DNA of 64,000 bases. It comes from Rhodopseudomonas julia (GTDB taxonomy: Bacteria; Pseudomonadota; Alphaproteobacteria; Rhizobiales; Afifellaceae). Location of the stretch: NCBI RefSeq assembly GCF_030813515.1, contig NZ_JAUSUK010000002.1, positions 1,116,001-1,180,000 on the forward strand, given 5' to 3'. The translations under genes and the position numbers were made by a program. Positions within the stretch are counted from its first letter, which is position 1, and each line of letters starts with the position of its first letter. The notes under the pieces were generated by a model. The model saw nothing but the letters and a program-made list of their open reading frames with translations, was not told the origin of the DNA and did no database searches. Shown here in pieces: positions 17,870 to 27,350 of this stretch.

Positions 17870-18471
17870 TGTCGATGCGCAAAATCTGGCTGCTCGTTGC
17901 CGGAGTGGTTGCGATCCTGGCAGTTTCGGCGGTCTTTGCCGTTCTGCTAACGCCTCCTGAACGGTTGCAGCAAAGCGTTGGGGTGGCCGCCATCGGCGGC
18001 CCCTTCACGCTCGTCGATGAAGAGGGCAGGACGGTTACCGCGGAGGACTTCCGCGGCAAGCCGACGGTGATCTATTTTGGTTTCACCTTCTGCCCCGATG
18101 TTTGTCCGACCACGCTTTACGAGCTCTCGGGCCTGATCAAGCGTCTGGGCGATGATGCCGAGAAGCTCAATTTCGTCTTCGTCTCGGTCGACTGGGAGCG
18201 AGACGGACCGGAGAAGATGAAGGATTACGTCTCCGCCTTCGATCCGCATATCCGCGGGCTTTCCGGCAACGAGCAGCAGATCGAGGAAATCGCGAAGGCC
18301 TACAAGATCTACTACAAGAAGGTGCCGACCGAGGATGGTGACTACACGATCGACCACACCGCTTCCGTCTATCTGATGGATCAGGACGGAAAGTTCGTCG
18401 GGACCCTCAATTACGGTGAGGACAGCGACTCGATGTTCGCAAAGCTGAAGCGGCTTGCCGAGAATGCCTGA
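17869..18471 (+). CDS. SCO1/SenC family copper-binding assembly factor
   Basis: SCO proteins are membrane-anchored thioredoxin-fold proteins that help load copper into cytochrome c oxidase. There is one N-terminal anchor (WLLVAGVVAILAVSAVFAVLL, about residues 6-26). The copper-binding CXXXC is CPDVC at about 75-79, and the partner histidine is in DHTASVYLMD (about 163). The length of 200 is normal. ATG at 17869 is used; GTG at 17866 is also possible. The upstream PCu(A)C gene is the usual functional partner. Confidence 0.94.
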   Translation: MSMRKIWLLVAGVVAILAVSAVFAVLLTPPERLQQSVGVAAIGGPFTLVDEEGRTVTAEDFRGKPTVIYFGFTFCPDVCPTTLYELSGLIKRLGDDAEKLNFVFVSVDWERDGPEKMKDYVSAFDPHIRGLSGNEQQIEEIAKAYKIYYKKVPTEDGDYTIDHTASVYLMDQDGKFVGTLNYGEDSDSMFAKLKRLAENA

Positions 18472-18486
18472 CTTTCAGGTCGGTGC

Positions 18487-19269
18487 TCAGCTGAGCGCGC
18501 TCCACACCGGGACGTGATCTGAGGGTTTTTCCCAGGCGCGCACATGCTTGTCGATGCCGACGCCGGTGAGGCGGTCGGCCGCTTCGGGCGACAGGAGAAG
18601 ATGGTCGATGCGGATGCCGTTGTTCTTTTGCCAGGCGCCGGCCTGGTAGTCCCAGAACGTGTAGATGTCGCCAGCATCGGCCACCGCACGAAGAGCGTCG
18701 GTCAGGCCGCGTGCCGTCAGCTTCCTGTAGGCATTGCGCGATTCGGGCTGGAAGAGGGCATCTTCCGTCCACCGTTCCGGGTGACGGGCGTCGATCGGCT
18801 CCGGAATGATGTTGAAATCGCCGGCCAGCACGAAGGGTTCTTCGAGTGCGAGACGCTCCTCAACCCAGGCCTCCAGGCGCTCCATCCAGGCAAGCTTGTA
18901 GGAGAACTTCTCCGACCCGAGCGGATTGCCATTCGGCATGTAGGCGGAGACGACACGGACGATACCGTTGTTTTCGTCCGGTACGATCGCCTCCAGGAAG
19001 CGGGCCTGGACGTCGTCCTCGTCGCCGGCAAGGCGGGGCGTGACGTCTTCCAGCGGCCGTTTGGACAGAACCGCAACGCCGTTGAAACCCTTCTGCCCAT
19101 GCGTGGCGACATTGTAGCCGAGCGCTTCGATGGGGTCGCGCGGGAAGGCTTCGTCGACCGATTTGATTTCCTGCAGGCAAACGACGTCCGGGCTCGCTTC
19201 CCCGAGCCAAGTGACGAGGCCATCAAGACGCGCTTTCACGCCGTTGATGTTCCAAGTGGCAATCTTCAA
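18487..19269 (-). CDS. xthA: Exodeoxyribonuclease III / AP endonuclease
   Basis: XthA acts in base excision repair as an apurinic endonuclease and 3'-5' exonuclease. The fold signature begins KIATWNINGVKARLDGL; LQEIKSVDEAFP holds the metal glutamate, LAGDFNIIPEPIDA the Asp-Asn pair and PSDHVPVWSAL the terminal Asp-His. I chose TTG at 19269 because the canonical MKIATWN start follows at once and gives 260 residues, the family length. An upstream extension to 19344 would be proline- and alanine-rich and unlike the family. It converges on the SCO1 gene with a 15-bp gap. Confidence 0.93.
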   Translation of the reverse strand: MKIATWNINGVKARLDGLVTWLGEASPDVVCLQEIKSVDEAFPRDPIEALGYNVATHGQKGFNGVAVLSKRPLEDVTPRLAGDEDDVQARFLEAIVPDENNGIVRVVSAYMPNGNPLGSEKFSYKLAWMERLEAWVEERLALEEPFVLAGDFNIIPEPIDARHPERWTEDALFQPESRNAYRKLTARGLTDALRAVADAGDIYTFWDYQAGAWQKNNGIRIDHLLLSPEAADRLTGVGIDKHVRAWEKPSDHVPVWSALS

Positions 19270-19300
19270 CGGCCTGTCCGATCTCTGCGCGTTCTTCGTG

Positions 19301-19678
19301 TCAGATTGAGAAGCTGGTGCCGCAGCCGCACGAGGCGGTAGCATGCGGATTTTTGATCTGGAAGGACTGACCCATCAAATCGTCGACGAAGTCGATCACC
19401 GCCCCCTCCATAAAGGGGAGCGACATGGAATCGATCAACACCGTCGCCCCGTCGCGCGAGAGCACGAGATCGTCGTCATCATGCGTGTCCTTGACGAGAT
19501 CGTAACGGTACTGAAAGCCTGAACAGCCGCCGCCCTCGACGGAAATCCGCAGTGCCGTCTCCTCGGGCTCGCCGGAGAGAATCTTGGCGATGCGCTTTGC
19601 CGCACGATCCGTCAAAACAACCGCCGTCTCCGGGGCTTGTTCGGTCTTAGGGTCGTTGATCGTCGAGGCTTCGGTCAT
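19301..19678 (-). CDS. erpA: Iron-sulfur cluster insertion protein ErpA
   Basis: This is an A-type carrier that receives and donates Fe-S clusters. The three conserved cysteines are in GGGCSGFQYRY and the C-terminal SCGCGTSFSI. I chose ATG at 19678 (125 residues) because AGGTGG lies 6 bases upstream; an in-frame ATG at 19696 has a weaker site. It is divergent from the dGTPase gene, with a 72-bp shared region, and upstream of xthA on the same strand. Confidence 0.93.
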   Translation of the reverse strand: MTEASTINDPKTEQAPETAVVLTDRAAKRIAKILSGEPEETALRISVEGGGCSGFQYRYDLVKDTHDDDDLVLSRDGATVLIDSMSLPFMEGAVIDFVDDLMGQSFQIKNPHATASCGCGTSFSI

Positions 19679-19708
19679 GGTGACCACCTTGCTCATCTCA
19701 ATGCATCG

Positions 19709-19737
19709 TAGCTAAGAAGCACGGTCCCGCAAGTCAA
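19709..19737 (-). promoter_or_regulatory. Weak candidate promoter of erpA
   Basis: On the minus strand TTGACT (19737-19732) is followed after 17 bases by TAGCTA (19714-19709). The -35 is good and the -10 is poor. I saw no clear iron-responsive operator in this short divergent region. Confidence 0.3.
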
Positions 19738-19750
19738 TCGCAGCAAGCTC

Positions 19751-20956
19751 ATGAGTGCGAGCCTTCCTCGTCATCTCCTAAGACACGGCGCCCGTTGGAA
19801 AGCTCCCTACGCCACAGCTCCGGAAGAGGGGGGCGGCCGTGTGCATGAGGAGACGGAGGATCCGCTGCGCTCTCCGTTCCAGCGCGACCGGGACCGGATT
19901 GTGCATTGCACCGCGTTCAGGCGTCTGAAGCACAAGACACAGGTCTTCATCCGGCCGGAAGGGGATCATTTCCGAACGCGGCTGACGCATTCTTTGGAGG
20001 TCGCGCAGGTCGCGCGTTCGATTGCGCGCCCGCTCGGTCTCGACGAGGATTTGACGGAGACGATCGCGCTTGCGCACGACCTCGGGCACACGCCGTTCGG
20101 CCATGCCGGCGAGCGGGCTTTGTGTGCGGCGCTCAGCGAATATGGCGGCTTTGATCATAACCTGCAGAGCCTGCGCGTCGTCACGCGGCTGGAGCGGCGC
20201 TACGCGCGTTATGACGGCCTCAATCTTTCGCGCGCCTCTCTGGAGGGGCTCGTCAAGCACAACGGGCCGCTGAAAGGGAAGGCTTCGGCTCTCTCTCCGG
20301 TGGTGGTGGAGCTCAATGAGGCGCTCGATCTCGATCTGGAGAATTACGCGGGTGCGGAAGCGCAGATTGCCGCGATCTCCGACGATATCGCCTATGATGC
20401 GCACGATATCGATGACGGATTGCGCTCCGGCCTCCTGCATTCGGAAGATCTCGTTGAAGTTCCGCTGACGGCGCGCATCATCGCCGAGCTCGACCGGACG
20501 TTCCCCGCTCTGGAGCGCTCCCGATTTGCAGCCGAGCTGACGAGACGGCTGATCACCGTGATGATCACCGATGTGCTCGTCGAAACGGCCAGGCGGCTCG
20601 AGGAAAGAGGTGTGGCGTCAGCGCGCGCGATCACCCAGGCAGGGGAGCCGACGGTCGGCTTTTCTGAGAACCTGGCGCGCGAGGAGAAGGAGCTGAAAGG
20701 CTTTCTTTTTTCGCGGCTTTATCGCCATCAGAGTGTTATGCGGGCAGCCCATGCCGGTGAGGCGATCGTTACGGATCTCTTCAAACGCCTGCAGTCGGAG
20801 CCTGAGCTCTTGCCAGAGGTGTGGCAGGTGGAGCTCGACATCGCTGACGAACGAAGGCGGGCACGCCGTGCGGCCGATTATATCGCCGGGATGAGCGATG
20901 GCTTTGCCGTTGCCGAGCATCGGCGCCTGTTTGACCACACCCCCGATCTCGGCTAG
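19751..20956 (+). CDS. dgt: dGTP triphosphohydrolase-like protein (HD superfamily)
   Basis: This is a dNTP triphosphohydrolase of the Dgt family, type 2 in length (401 residues), thought to balance the dNTP pool. HD-domain metal ligands are in RTRLTHSLEVAQVAR (H near residue 77) and LAHDLGHTPFGHAGE (HD pair). DDIAYDAHDIDDG carries the last aspartates. The N-terminal signature is EDPLRSPFQRDRDRI. It opens the conserved run dgt-argS-SPOR-nagZ-scpAB. Substrate preference among dNTPs cannot be told from sequence. Confidence 0.93.
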   Translation: MSASLPRHLLRHGARWKAPYATAPEEGGGRVHEETEDPLRSPFQRDRDRIVHCTAFRRLKHKTQVFIRPEGDHFRTRLTHSLEVAQVARSIARPLGLDEDLTETIALAHDLGHTPFGHAGERALCAALSEYGGFDHNLQSLRVVTRLERRYARYDGLNLSRASLEGLVKHNGPLKGKASALSPVVVELNEALDLDLENYAGAEAQIAAISDDIAYDAHDIDDGLRSGLLHSEDLVEVPLTARIIAELDRTFPALERSRFAAELTRRLITVMITDVLVETARRLEERGVASARAITQAGEPTVGFSENLAREEKELKGFLFSRLYRHQSVMRAAHAGEAIVTDLFKRLQSEPELLPEVWQVELDIADERRRARRAADYIAGMSDGFAVAEHRRLFDHTPDLG

Positions 20957-21008
20957 GGGCCAAGCCTATCGAACGGTATGCCGCGTAGACGGCAACGGAT
21001 ATTCCAAA

Positions 21009-22775
21009 ATGAACCTTTTTGATGATTTTGCGGAGCGGGTCCGGGCCGCTATCGCCCGGGTCGTAACGGAAGGCGAGATCGCGCCGGAGCTTCTTGCGCG
21101 GGTGGTGGTCGAGCCGCCGCGCGATGCCGCGCATGGCGACCTTGCCACCAACGCTGCGCTCGTGCTCGCGAAACCTCTGGCGATGAAGCCGCGCGATCTT
21201 GCGACCCGGCTTGGTGCGGAACTCTCCCAGCACGAAGACGTGGATGCCGTGGAGATCGCCGGCCCTGGCTTCCTCAATCTGCGTTTGGCGCAATCCTTCT
21301 GGGCGCGGGAACTCGCAGCCATCCTGAAAGCCGGCGACCGTTATGGCTACGTGCAGCCGGGGCAGGGTGCGGCCGTCAACATCGAATACGTCTCGGCCAA
21401 CCCAACCGGGCCGCTGCATGTCGGCCATTGCCGCGGCGCCGTCGTCGGTGATGCGATCGCAAACCTTCTGGCGGCCTCCGGTCAGGCGGTGTCTCGGGAA
21501 TACTACATCAACGATGCCGGCTCGCAGGTCGACCAGCTCGCGCGCTCGGTGCATCTGCGCTACCGCGAAGCGCTTGGCGAGACGGTTGGCGAGATCCCGA
21601 AGGGCCTTTATCCAGGAGATTATCTCGTTCCCGTCGGCAAGGCGCTTGCCGAAAAATACGGTGACGCGCTGCGGGACCAGGACGAAGGCGAGTGGCTTCC
21701 GCTGGTGCGCGACTTCGCCATCGCTGCGATGATGGAGAATATCCGCGAGGATCTCGCCAGCCTCAATATCCGTCACGATGTCTTCTTCTCCGAGCGCTCA
21801 CTGATCGCGAACGGCCGTGACCGGGTGGCGGAACTCATTGGGTGGCTTGAAGAGCGCGATCTCGTTTACTGGGGAACGCTGCCTCCGCCCAAAGGTCAGG
21901 AGAACGATGACGAAGACTGGGACGAGCGCGAGCAGCTTCTCTTTCGGGCGACGTTGTTCGGTGATGATGTCGACCGGCCGCTGAAGAAGGCGGACGGCAG
22001 CTATACCTATTTCGCGTCCGACATTGCCTATCACTTCGACAAGTTCGAACGCGGCTTCGCTCATATGATCGATGTCTGGGGTGCCGATCACGGCGGCTAC
22101 GTCAAGCGTATGACGGCCGCGGTTAAAGCCATTTCTGAAGGCAAGGGCGAGCTTGAGGTTCAGCTGTCGCAGCTCGTTCGGCTCTTTCGCGCAGGAGAGC
22201 CCGTCAGAATGTCGAAGCGGGCCGGCGATCTCGTGACGCTCGCCGACGTTGTCGACGAGGTGGGCCGTGACGCGGTTCGCTTCATGATGCTGACGCGCAA
22301 GGCCGATGCGCCGCTCGACTTCGATTTTCAGACCGTGACCGAGCAGTCGAAGGACAATCCGGTCTTCTATGTGCAGTATGCGCATGCGCGTACGGCCTCC
22401 GTGCGGCGGCAATTTGCGCAGGAAATGCCGGAGGTTAACGAGACCGCCGGAGAACTCGCCTCAATCGAACGACTTCTCCGGCTGGAGGATCCGGGCGAGC
22501 TTCAGCTCATCAAACATCTCTGTGACTGGCCACGTATCGTGCAGCTTGCAGCCCAGAGCAGAGAGCCGCATCGGATTGCGTATTATCTCTACGATCTAGC
22601 GAATTCCTTTCATGTTCACTGGAACAAGGGCAAGGAGTCGCCGCAATTACGCTTCATTAAGCCTGATGATGTAGAGATATCAAAAGCGAGGCTTGGCTTG
22701 GTGGATGCTGTTGGCATGGTGATCCGAGCGGGCTTGTCGGTGCTTGGGGTCGAGGCGCCCAAGGAGATGCGCTGA
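21009..22775 (+). CDS. argS: Arginine--tRNA ligase
   Basis: ArgRS is a class I synthetase. The HIGH motif is HVGH in YVSANPTGPLHVGHCRGAVV (about residue 137). The KMSKS loop is the degenerate RMSKRAGDLVTL (about residue 400), as in many ArgRS. The N-terminal Arg-specific domain covers about 1-110, and the C-terminal anticodon-binding DALR domain carries FYVQYAHARTASV. ATG at 21009 gives 588 residues; an upstream in-frame start would add an unconserved stretch. It lies 52 bp after dgt. Confidence 0.97.
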   Translation: MNLFDDFAERVRAAIARVVTEGEIAPELLARVVVEPPRDAAHGDLATNAALVLAKPLAMKPRDLATRLGAELSQHEDVDAVEIAGPGFLNLRLAQSFWARELAAILKAGDRYGYVQPGQGAAVNIEYVSANPTGPLHVGHCRGAVVGDAIANLLAASGQAVSREYYINDAGSQVDQLARSVHLRYREALGETVGEIPKGLYPGDYLVPVGKALAEKYGDALRDQDEGEWLPLVRDFAIAAMMENIREDLASLNIRHDVFFSERSLIANGRDRVAELIGWLEERDLVYWGTLPPPKGQENDDEDWDEREQLLFRATLFGDDVDRPLKKADGSYTYFASDIAYHFDKFERGFAHMIDVWGADHGGYVKRMTAAVKAISEGKGELEVQLSQLVRLFRAGEPVRMSKRAGDLVTLADVVDEVGRDAVRFMMLTRKADAPLDFDFQTVTEQSKDNPVFYVQYAHARTASVRRQFAQEMPEVNETAGELASIERLLRLEDPGELQLIKHLCDWPRIVQLAAQSREPHRIAYYLYDLANSFHVHWNKGKESPQLRFIKPDDVEISKARLGLVDAVGMVIRAGLSVLGVEAPKEMR

Positions 22776-22822
22776 ATCTCAGGGGCGCCCGGCGTTACCA
22801 GAACAACGCGTAAGGTTTGCCG

Positions 22823-24856
22823 ATGGCGGATGAACGTCCGAAAACCTCCTACTCACATCACGGACCCGGCGGTGGACCTGCCGGCCCGGAGGAGGAAGAT
22901 CCGCTCGTCGAGCTGGCGCGTATCGTCAGCGAAGACAGCTCCTATTATCGCCCGTCGCCCCGTGCCGAGGCTGCTCCTGCGAGGCGGGAGCCCGAGGTGG
23001 ATGCGTTCTCGTCTGAGCTCGAGGCCGAGCTCATGCGGGAGTTCGAGCAGTCGAACCGTCCGCGCCAGCCCGAGACGCGCACGCCGGAGACCTACACGCG
23101 CGCAGAGCCCCGTTTTGCGCCTGCACCTCCCCAGGAGCCAGAAGCGGATGCGTCTTGGCAGAGTTATGAGCCGCGCGCCGAGCATCCGCTTGCATCCCTG
23201 GTGACACGGTTCCCGAGTGGTCCTGCCGCAGAGGAGGGGTATGACGACTCGCGGTCCGCCTCCGAGGATCGTTATGCATCCTCTGAGCCCTATGGCGCGC
23301 ATGAAGATCCGCGTCAGTCGCCGGGTTATGAAGAGCCCTCGCAGGAGCCTTATGACCCTCCCGAGGGCGCTTACGCCGAATCCCACCGTGATGCGGCTCG
23401 AGATTTCGCCCATTGGATGGAGCACGAACTCCCGGGTGAGCTCGCGGCCCAATCTGTGAGGCAAGAGCCGTCGTGGACGGAGCCTGAGCAAGGCGGCGCC
23501 GATTATCGGTCGGCGGAGCGATCAGATTCTTTGGTGGGTGAGCGGGGCCCGCAGGCGCGCGATCCGTACGTCCCGCACGTTCAATCGGGCGCCCCGCGAG
23601 CGGAAGGTGACTGGCCCGCAAGCGATGATCTTGCCGACACGCCCGAGCCGAGCCCCGAAGAATTTCCCTTCCTGGTCGACAGTGACCCGCTCGTCAGTCG
23701 CGCCGACGGTGATCCCGACGGTCAGATCCGTATGGATGACGAAGGCGGTGAACGCAAAGGACGCCGCAAAGGATTGATGGTGCTTGCGGGGGTGTTGGGT
23801 GTCGTCGTGATCGGCGGCGGTGTCATCGCCATGCTCGGTGGAGGTGACGGCGATTCGGATGGTTCCGTCCCTGTCATCACCGCGGATGGGGGCGATGTAA
23901 AAGTCGCCGTCGAAAGCCCAGGCGACAACAAAGACAACGAGGTCGGCCAGGCCGTGTTCGACCGCGTCTCCGGTCGCAGTCCCGAGACGGATGAGAAACT
24001 CGTTGATCGCAACGAGGAGCCGCGCGAAATCGCTCGCATCGTGTTGCCGAATGCGCAGGACGGCGAGACCGCCGACGGTGCGGCCGCGACGGGCGATGAC
24101 GAAGGCAAGATCTCGGCGCGCATTTCGGACGATACGGCTCAGCCATTGGTGGGGCCGCAGGTCACGCCGATCGGGCCGAAGAAGGTTCGCACTTTGACGG
24201 TCCGTCCAGACGGCACGATCGTGGAGAATGCTCCCAGCGCCGGGGCCGCGACGTCGCAAGAGCCGACGGAGCTTGCAGGCCCTGCGCCGGCGACAGATCC
24301 GGAGCCCGTTCAGGTGCAGAGCGTGCGCGTGCAGCCCGAAGATGGGGGCATGCCTGCTGATGCGACGGCCGGAAACGACGCGCAAGCGTCCGCGGAACCG
24401 AACGGACTGGGCGAAACGCCGACCTCTGCCGAAACTCCGAGTTTCGACATTGCGAGCCTTCCGCAGGCACGACCGACGGTGCCGGATCTCGTCGCGCCAT
24501 CTCCCAGTGCGGCGCAGACCGCTCCGCAGCCCACGGCTTCTGCCGCGGCTTTGACCGCATCTGCTCCGGCTTCGAATGCCTCAGAGCCGCAGGTCGCTTC
24601 CACGGCGCCCGCCGGCTGGGCGGTTCAGGTCAGCTCCCAGCGTTCGGAAGAGCAGGCAAGATCGTCCTATAGCAATCTGCAGCGTCGATTCCCGTCGCTT
24701 CTCGGAGGGCAGGAGGCAATGATCCTGCAGGCCGATCTCGGCGACAAGGGCATCTATTACCGCGTTCGGGTCGGACCGATGGCCTCGCGCGAAGCGGCAA
24801 TCTCGTTGTGCGAGAATCTGCAGAGCGCAGGCGGCAGTTGCTTCGTAACGCAGTAG
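22823..24856 (+). CDS. SPOR domain-containing membrane protein
   Basis: This is a 677-residue single-pass protein. The cytoplasmic part (about 1-315) is acidic, low in complexity and rich in Pro, Glu, Arg and Ser. A transmembrane segment follows at about 318-340 (GLMVLAGVLGVVVIGGGVIA), then a long Ala/Pro/Glu-rich periplasmic linker. The C-terminal SPOR domain (about 600-677) includes GWAVQVSSQRSEEQARSSY and YYRVRVGPMASREAA. SPOR domains bind denuded glycan strands at division sites. ATG at 22823 has AAGG 7 bases upstream; a TTG lies two codons before. It sits between argS and nagZ, its usual place in this order. Confidence 0.9.
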   Translation: MADERPKTSYSHHGPGGGPAGPEEEDPLVELARIVSEDSSYYRPSPRAEAAPARREPEVDAFSSELEAELMREFEQSNRPRQPETRTPETYTRAEPRFAPAPPQEPEADASWQSYEPRAEHPLASLVTRFPSGPAAEEGYDDSRSASEDRYASSEPYGAHEDPRQSPGYEEPSQEPYDPPEGAYAESHRDAARDFAHWMEHELPGELAAQSVRQEPSWTEPEQGGADYRSAERSDSLVGERGPQARDPYVPHVQSGAPRAEGDWPASDDLADTPEPSPEEFPFLVDSDPLVSRADGDPDGQIRMDDEGGERKGRRKGLMVLAGVLGVVVIGGGVIAMLGGGDGDSDGSVPVITADGGDVKVAVESPGDNKDNEVGQAVFDRVSGRSPETDEKLVDRNEEPREIARIVLPNAQDGETADGAAATGDDEGKISARISDDTAQPLVGPQVTPIGPKKVRTLTVRPDGTIVENAPSAGAATSQEPTELAGPAPATDPEPVQVQSVRVQPEDGGMPADATAGNDAQASAEPNGLGETPTSAETPSFDIASLPQARPTVPDLVAPSPSAAQTAPQPTASAAALTASAPASNASEPQVASTAPAGWAVQVSSQRSEEQARSSYSNLQRRFPSLLGGQEAMILQADLGDKGIYYRVRVGPMASREAAISLCENLQSAGGSCFVTQ

Positions 24857-24881
24857 AACTCCACGCAGGATATTGATCTGA

Positions 24882-25910
24882 ATGATGGCGAAGGCCTTCG
24901 CTTGTGGCCTCGCCGGGCTCACGCTCGGCGAGGAAGAACGCGCGTTTTTGCGCGATGAAAAACCCTGGGGCGTGATTCTTTTTGCCCGCAATATTCAAGA
25001 TGCGGAACAGATCCGACGTCTGACGGACAGCGTATGCGAGGCGCTCGAGCGTCCCGACGCTGCTATCCTTATCGATCAGGAAGGTGGTCGAGTGCAGCGC
25101 ATCCGCCCACCGGTGGTGCGGTCGTACCCGCCAGCGGCGCGCTTCGGGGATATCTACAAGAAAGATCCCGTTTCCGGCATTGAGGCGGCACAGCTTGCCG
25201 CAAAGCTGATGGCGCTCGACCTCATTGAGCTCGGCATCAATGTGGACTGCCTTCCGGTCCTCGATGTGCCGGAGCCGGGCAGCCACGATATTATCGGCGA
25301 CCGCGCTTACGGTGACACGGTGGAAATGGTGGTGACGCTCGGCGGTGCCGTCATGGCCGGACTGAGTGCCGGTGGCGTGACCCCGGTGATTAAGCATTTG
25401 CCTGGGCACGGTCGCGCGGCTTCCGACAGCCATGAGGAGCTTCCCGTCGTCGATGCGGATTTGGCGGCGCTCGAAGCCGTTGATTTCGCGCCGTTTCGGA
25501 TGCTGGCCGGGCGTGCGTCCCTCGGCATCGTGGCGCATGTCGTCTATTCGGCAGTGGACGACGCACAGCCGGCCACGCATTCATCGACAATCATCGCTAA
25601 CATCATTCGGGAGCGAATCGGGTTTGATGGTCTGCTGATGACGGACGACATCTCCATGAAGGCGCTGAGCGGCAGTCCGGCCGAACGCTCAAGGCGTGCG
25701 ATTTCCGCAGGCTGTGACATCGTCCTTCACTGCAATGGCGAGATGGAAGAGATGCGCGACGTGGCGAATTCCGTTCCGGAGCTTTCCGGCGATGCGCTTA
25801 CGCGCGCCGAGAAGTCACTTGTTGGCTGCGTAGCCGACGAGGTCGGAAATCGAGCCTTCTTGCACGAGCGGTTGTCGCAGTTATTAGGGTCGGACAGGGT
25901 GTGTGAATGA
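24882..25910 (+). CDS. nagZ: Beta-N-acetylhexosaminidase (GH3)
   Basis: NagZ cleaves N-acetylglucosamine from muropeptides in cytosolic peptidoglycan recycling. The GH3 signature KHLPGHGRAASDSHEELP (about residues 168-185) contains the catalytic His-Asp loop, and the nucleophile aspartate is in LLMTDDISMKAL (about 250). ILIDQEGGRVQR is the substrate-binding stretch. Length 342 is normal and there is no signal peptide, which fits a cytosolic enzyme. Two adjacent ATG codons are possible starts. Its stop overlaps the scpA ATG by 4 bp. Confidence 0.95.
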   Translation: MMAKAFACGLAGLTLGEEERAFLRDEKPWGVILFARNIQDAEQIRRLTDSVCEALERPDAAILIDQEGGRVQRIRPPVVRSYPPAARFGDIYKKDPVSGIEAAQLAAKLMALDLIELGINVDCLPVLDVPEPGSHDIIGDRAYGDTVEMVVTLGGAVMAGLSAGGVTPVIKHLPGHGRAASDSHEELPVVDADLAALEAVDFAPFRMLAGRASLGIVAHVVYSAVDDAQPATHSSTIIANIIRERIGFDGLLMTDDISMKALSGSPAERSRRAISAGCDIVLHCNGEMEEMRDVANSVPELSGDALTRAEKSLVGCVADEVGNRAFLHERLSQLLGSDRVCE

Positions 25911-26704
25911 GCGTTGCGGCGGATGCCTTCGAGGAAGATACCCCCGTCGACGAAGCCGACGTGCTGCTTGTCGACGTCGATGGATTTGAAGGCCCGCTCG
26001 ACCTGCTCCTTGCTCTCGCGCGCAGTCAGAAGGTCGATCTGACCAAAATCTCCGTTCTGGCGTTGGCCGAGCAGTATCTCTCCTTCATCGATCATGCGCG
26101 GAAGCTGCATTTGCAGATCGCCGCCGACTACCTCGTGATGGCGGCCTGGCTTGCTTATCTCAAGTCGCGGCTTCTCCTGCCTGATCCGGAACCGATGGAA
26201 GAGCCGTCGGGTGAGGAAATGGCGGCGAGGCTCGCTTTTCGACTGAAGCGCCTGCAGGCGATGCGCGAGGCGGCCGAGATGCTCTCGGAGCGCGACAAGC
26301 TCGGTTCCGGCTTCTTCGAACGTGGCATGCCGGAAGCCATCGCGAGCGACCGAACGATGCGATGGGGGGCGGAGCTCTACGACCTTTTGCAGGCTTATTC
26401 GGCTTTGCGTGCGCGTCAGTTTGCGAGCTTCGTCAAGGTGAAGAAGCGCAAAGTCATCGGTCTGCAGGAGGCGCGCGATCGCCTTATGCGCCTGATCGGC
26501 GAAGACGCGACCTGGATGCCGATGGACACGTATCTGACTGAGTTTTTGGCGAAGCCGGAACTGCGGGCGACTGCACGGGCGAGCGCGCTTTCGGCAAGCC
26601 TTGAACTGGTGCGAGAGGGCAAGCTGGAATTGACGCAGTCGTCCAATTTCGCACCTCTCTATGTGCGGCGGAGGTCAGTTTCGCTGGAGGCGAAGCGTGC
26701 CTGA
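25907..26704 (+). CDS. scpA: Segregation and condensation protein A
   Basis: ScpA is the kleisin that bridges the SMC dimer and binds ScpB in chromosome condensation. The N-terminal signature FEGPLDLLLALARSQKVDLTKI (from about residue 26) and AADYLVMAAWLAYLKSRLLLP are diagnostic, and the C-terminal winged helix is about 190-265. The length of 265 residues is normal. The ATG overlaps nagZ by 4 bp and its end overlaps scpB by 8 bp, so nagZ-scpA-scpB form one translationally coupled unit. Confidence 0.96.
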   Translation: MSVAADAFEEDTPVDEADVLLVDVDGFEGPLDLLLALARSQKVDLTKISVLALAEQYLSFIDHARKLHLQIAADYLVMAAWLAYLKSRLLLPDPEPMEEPSGEEMAARLAFRLKRLQAMREAAEMLSERDKLGSGFFERGMPEAIASDRTMRWGAELYDLLQAYSALRARQFASFVKVKKRKVIGLQEARDRLMRLIGEDATWMPMDTYLTEFLAKPELRATARASALSASLELVREGKLELTQSSNFAPLYVRRRSVSLEAKRA

Positions 26705-27350
26705 TCTTTTTGCCAGCGGCAGCAATGTCACCAGTCTGTCGCCGGAGGATCGCCGGCTGCATTTGCGTATGCTCGAAGCAATGCTGTTCGCCTCGGCGAA
26801 GCCCATGAGCGAGGCGGAACTCGCTGCCAAGATGCCGGAGGGCGTTACGGTCGACGTGCTCCTGCACGAATTGCAGACCGCTTATGCGAGCCGGGGCGTC
26901 AATCTCAGGCGCATCGGCGATTGCTGGGCATTCCGCACCGCGAGCGATCTCGGCTTTCTTCTGCAGGAGCACAAGGTCGAGGAGCGCAAGCTCTCTCGGG
27001 CCGCGATGGAGACGCTCGCTATCATCGCCTATCACCAGCCCGTCACGCGTGCGGAGATCGAGGAAGTGAGGGGTGTTTCGACCTCCAAGGGCACTCTCGA
27101 TGTGCTTCTCGAGACGGGTTGGGTGCGGCCGCGGGGGCGTCGGCGTTCGCCCGGCCGTCCTTTGACCTTCGGGACGACGAGCGATTTCCTCGATCATTTC
27201 GGGCTTGCGGCGATCGGCGATCTGCCCGGTCTCGTCGATCTGAAGGCGGCCGGGCTTCTCAACGCCAACATTCCGCCGGGCTTCGAAGCTCCTCCCGCCT
27301 TTGGGAGCGACGAGCTGCGGGATGACGAAGAGCCCTTGGATCGCGACTGA
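26697..27350 (+). CDS. scpB: Segregation and condensation protein B
   Basis: ScpB is the winged-helix kleisin-associated dimer of the SMC-ScpAB complex. The motifs LHLRMLEAMLFASAKPMSE, LSRAAMETLAIIAYHQPVTR and EIEEVRGVSTSKGTLDVLLE are typical. I chose GTG at 26697 (217 residues): GGAGG lies 7 bases upstream, and the upstream in-frame extension reads through scpA sequence. A variable tail follows residue 185. Confidence 0.95.
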   Translation: MPDLFASGSNVTSLSPEDRRLHLRMLEAMLFASAKPMSEAELAAKMPEGVTVDVLLHELQTAYASRGVNLRRIGDCWAFRTASDLGFLLQEHKVEERKLSRAAMETLAIIAYHQPVTRAEIEEVRGVSTSKGTLDVLLETGWVRPRGRRRSPGRPLTFGTTSDFLDHFGLAAIGDLPGLVDLKAAGLLNANIPPGFEAPPAFGSDELRDDEEPLDRD

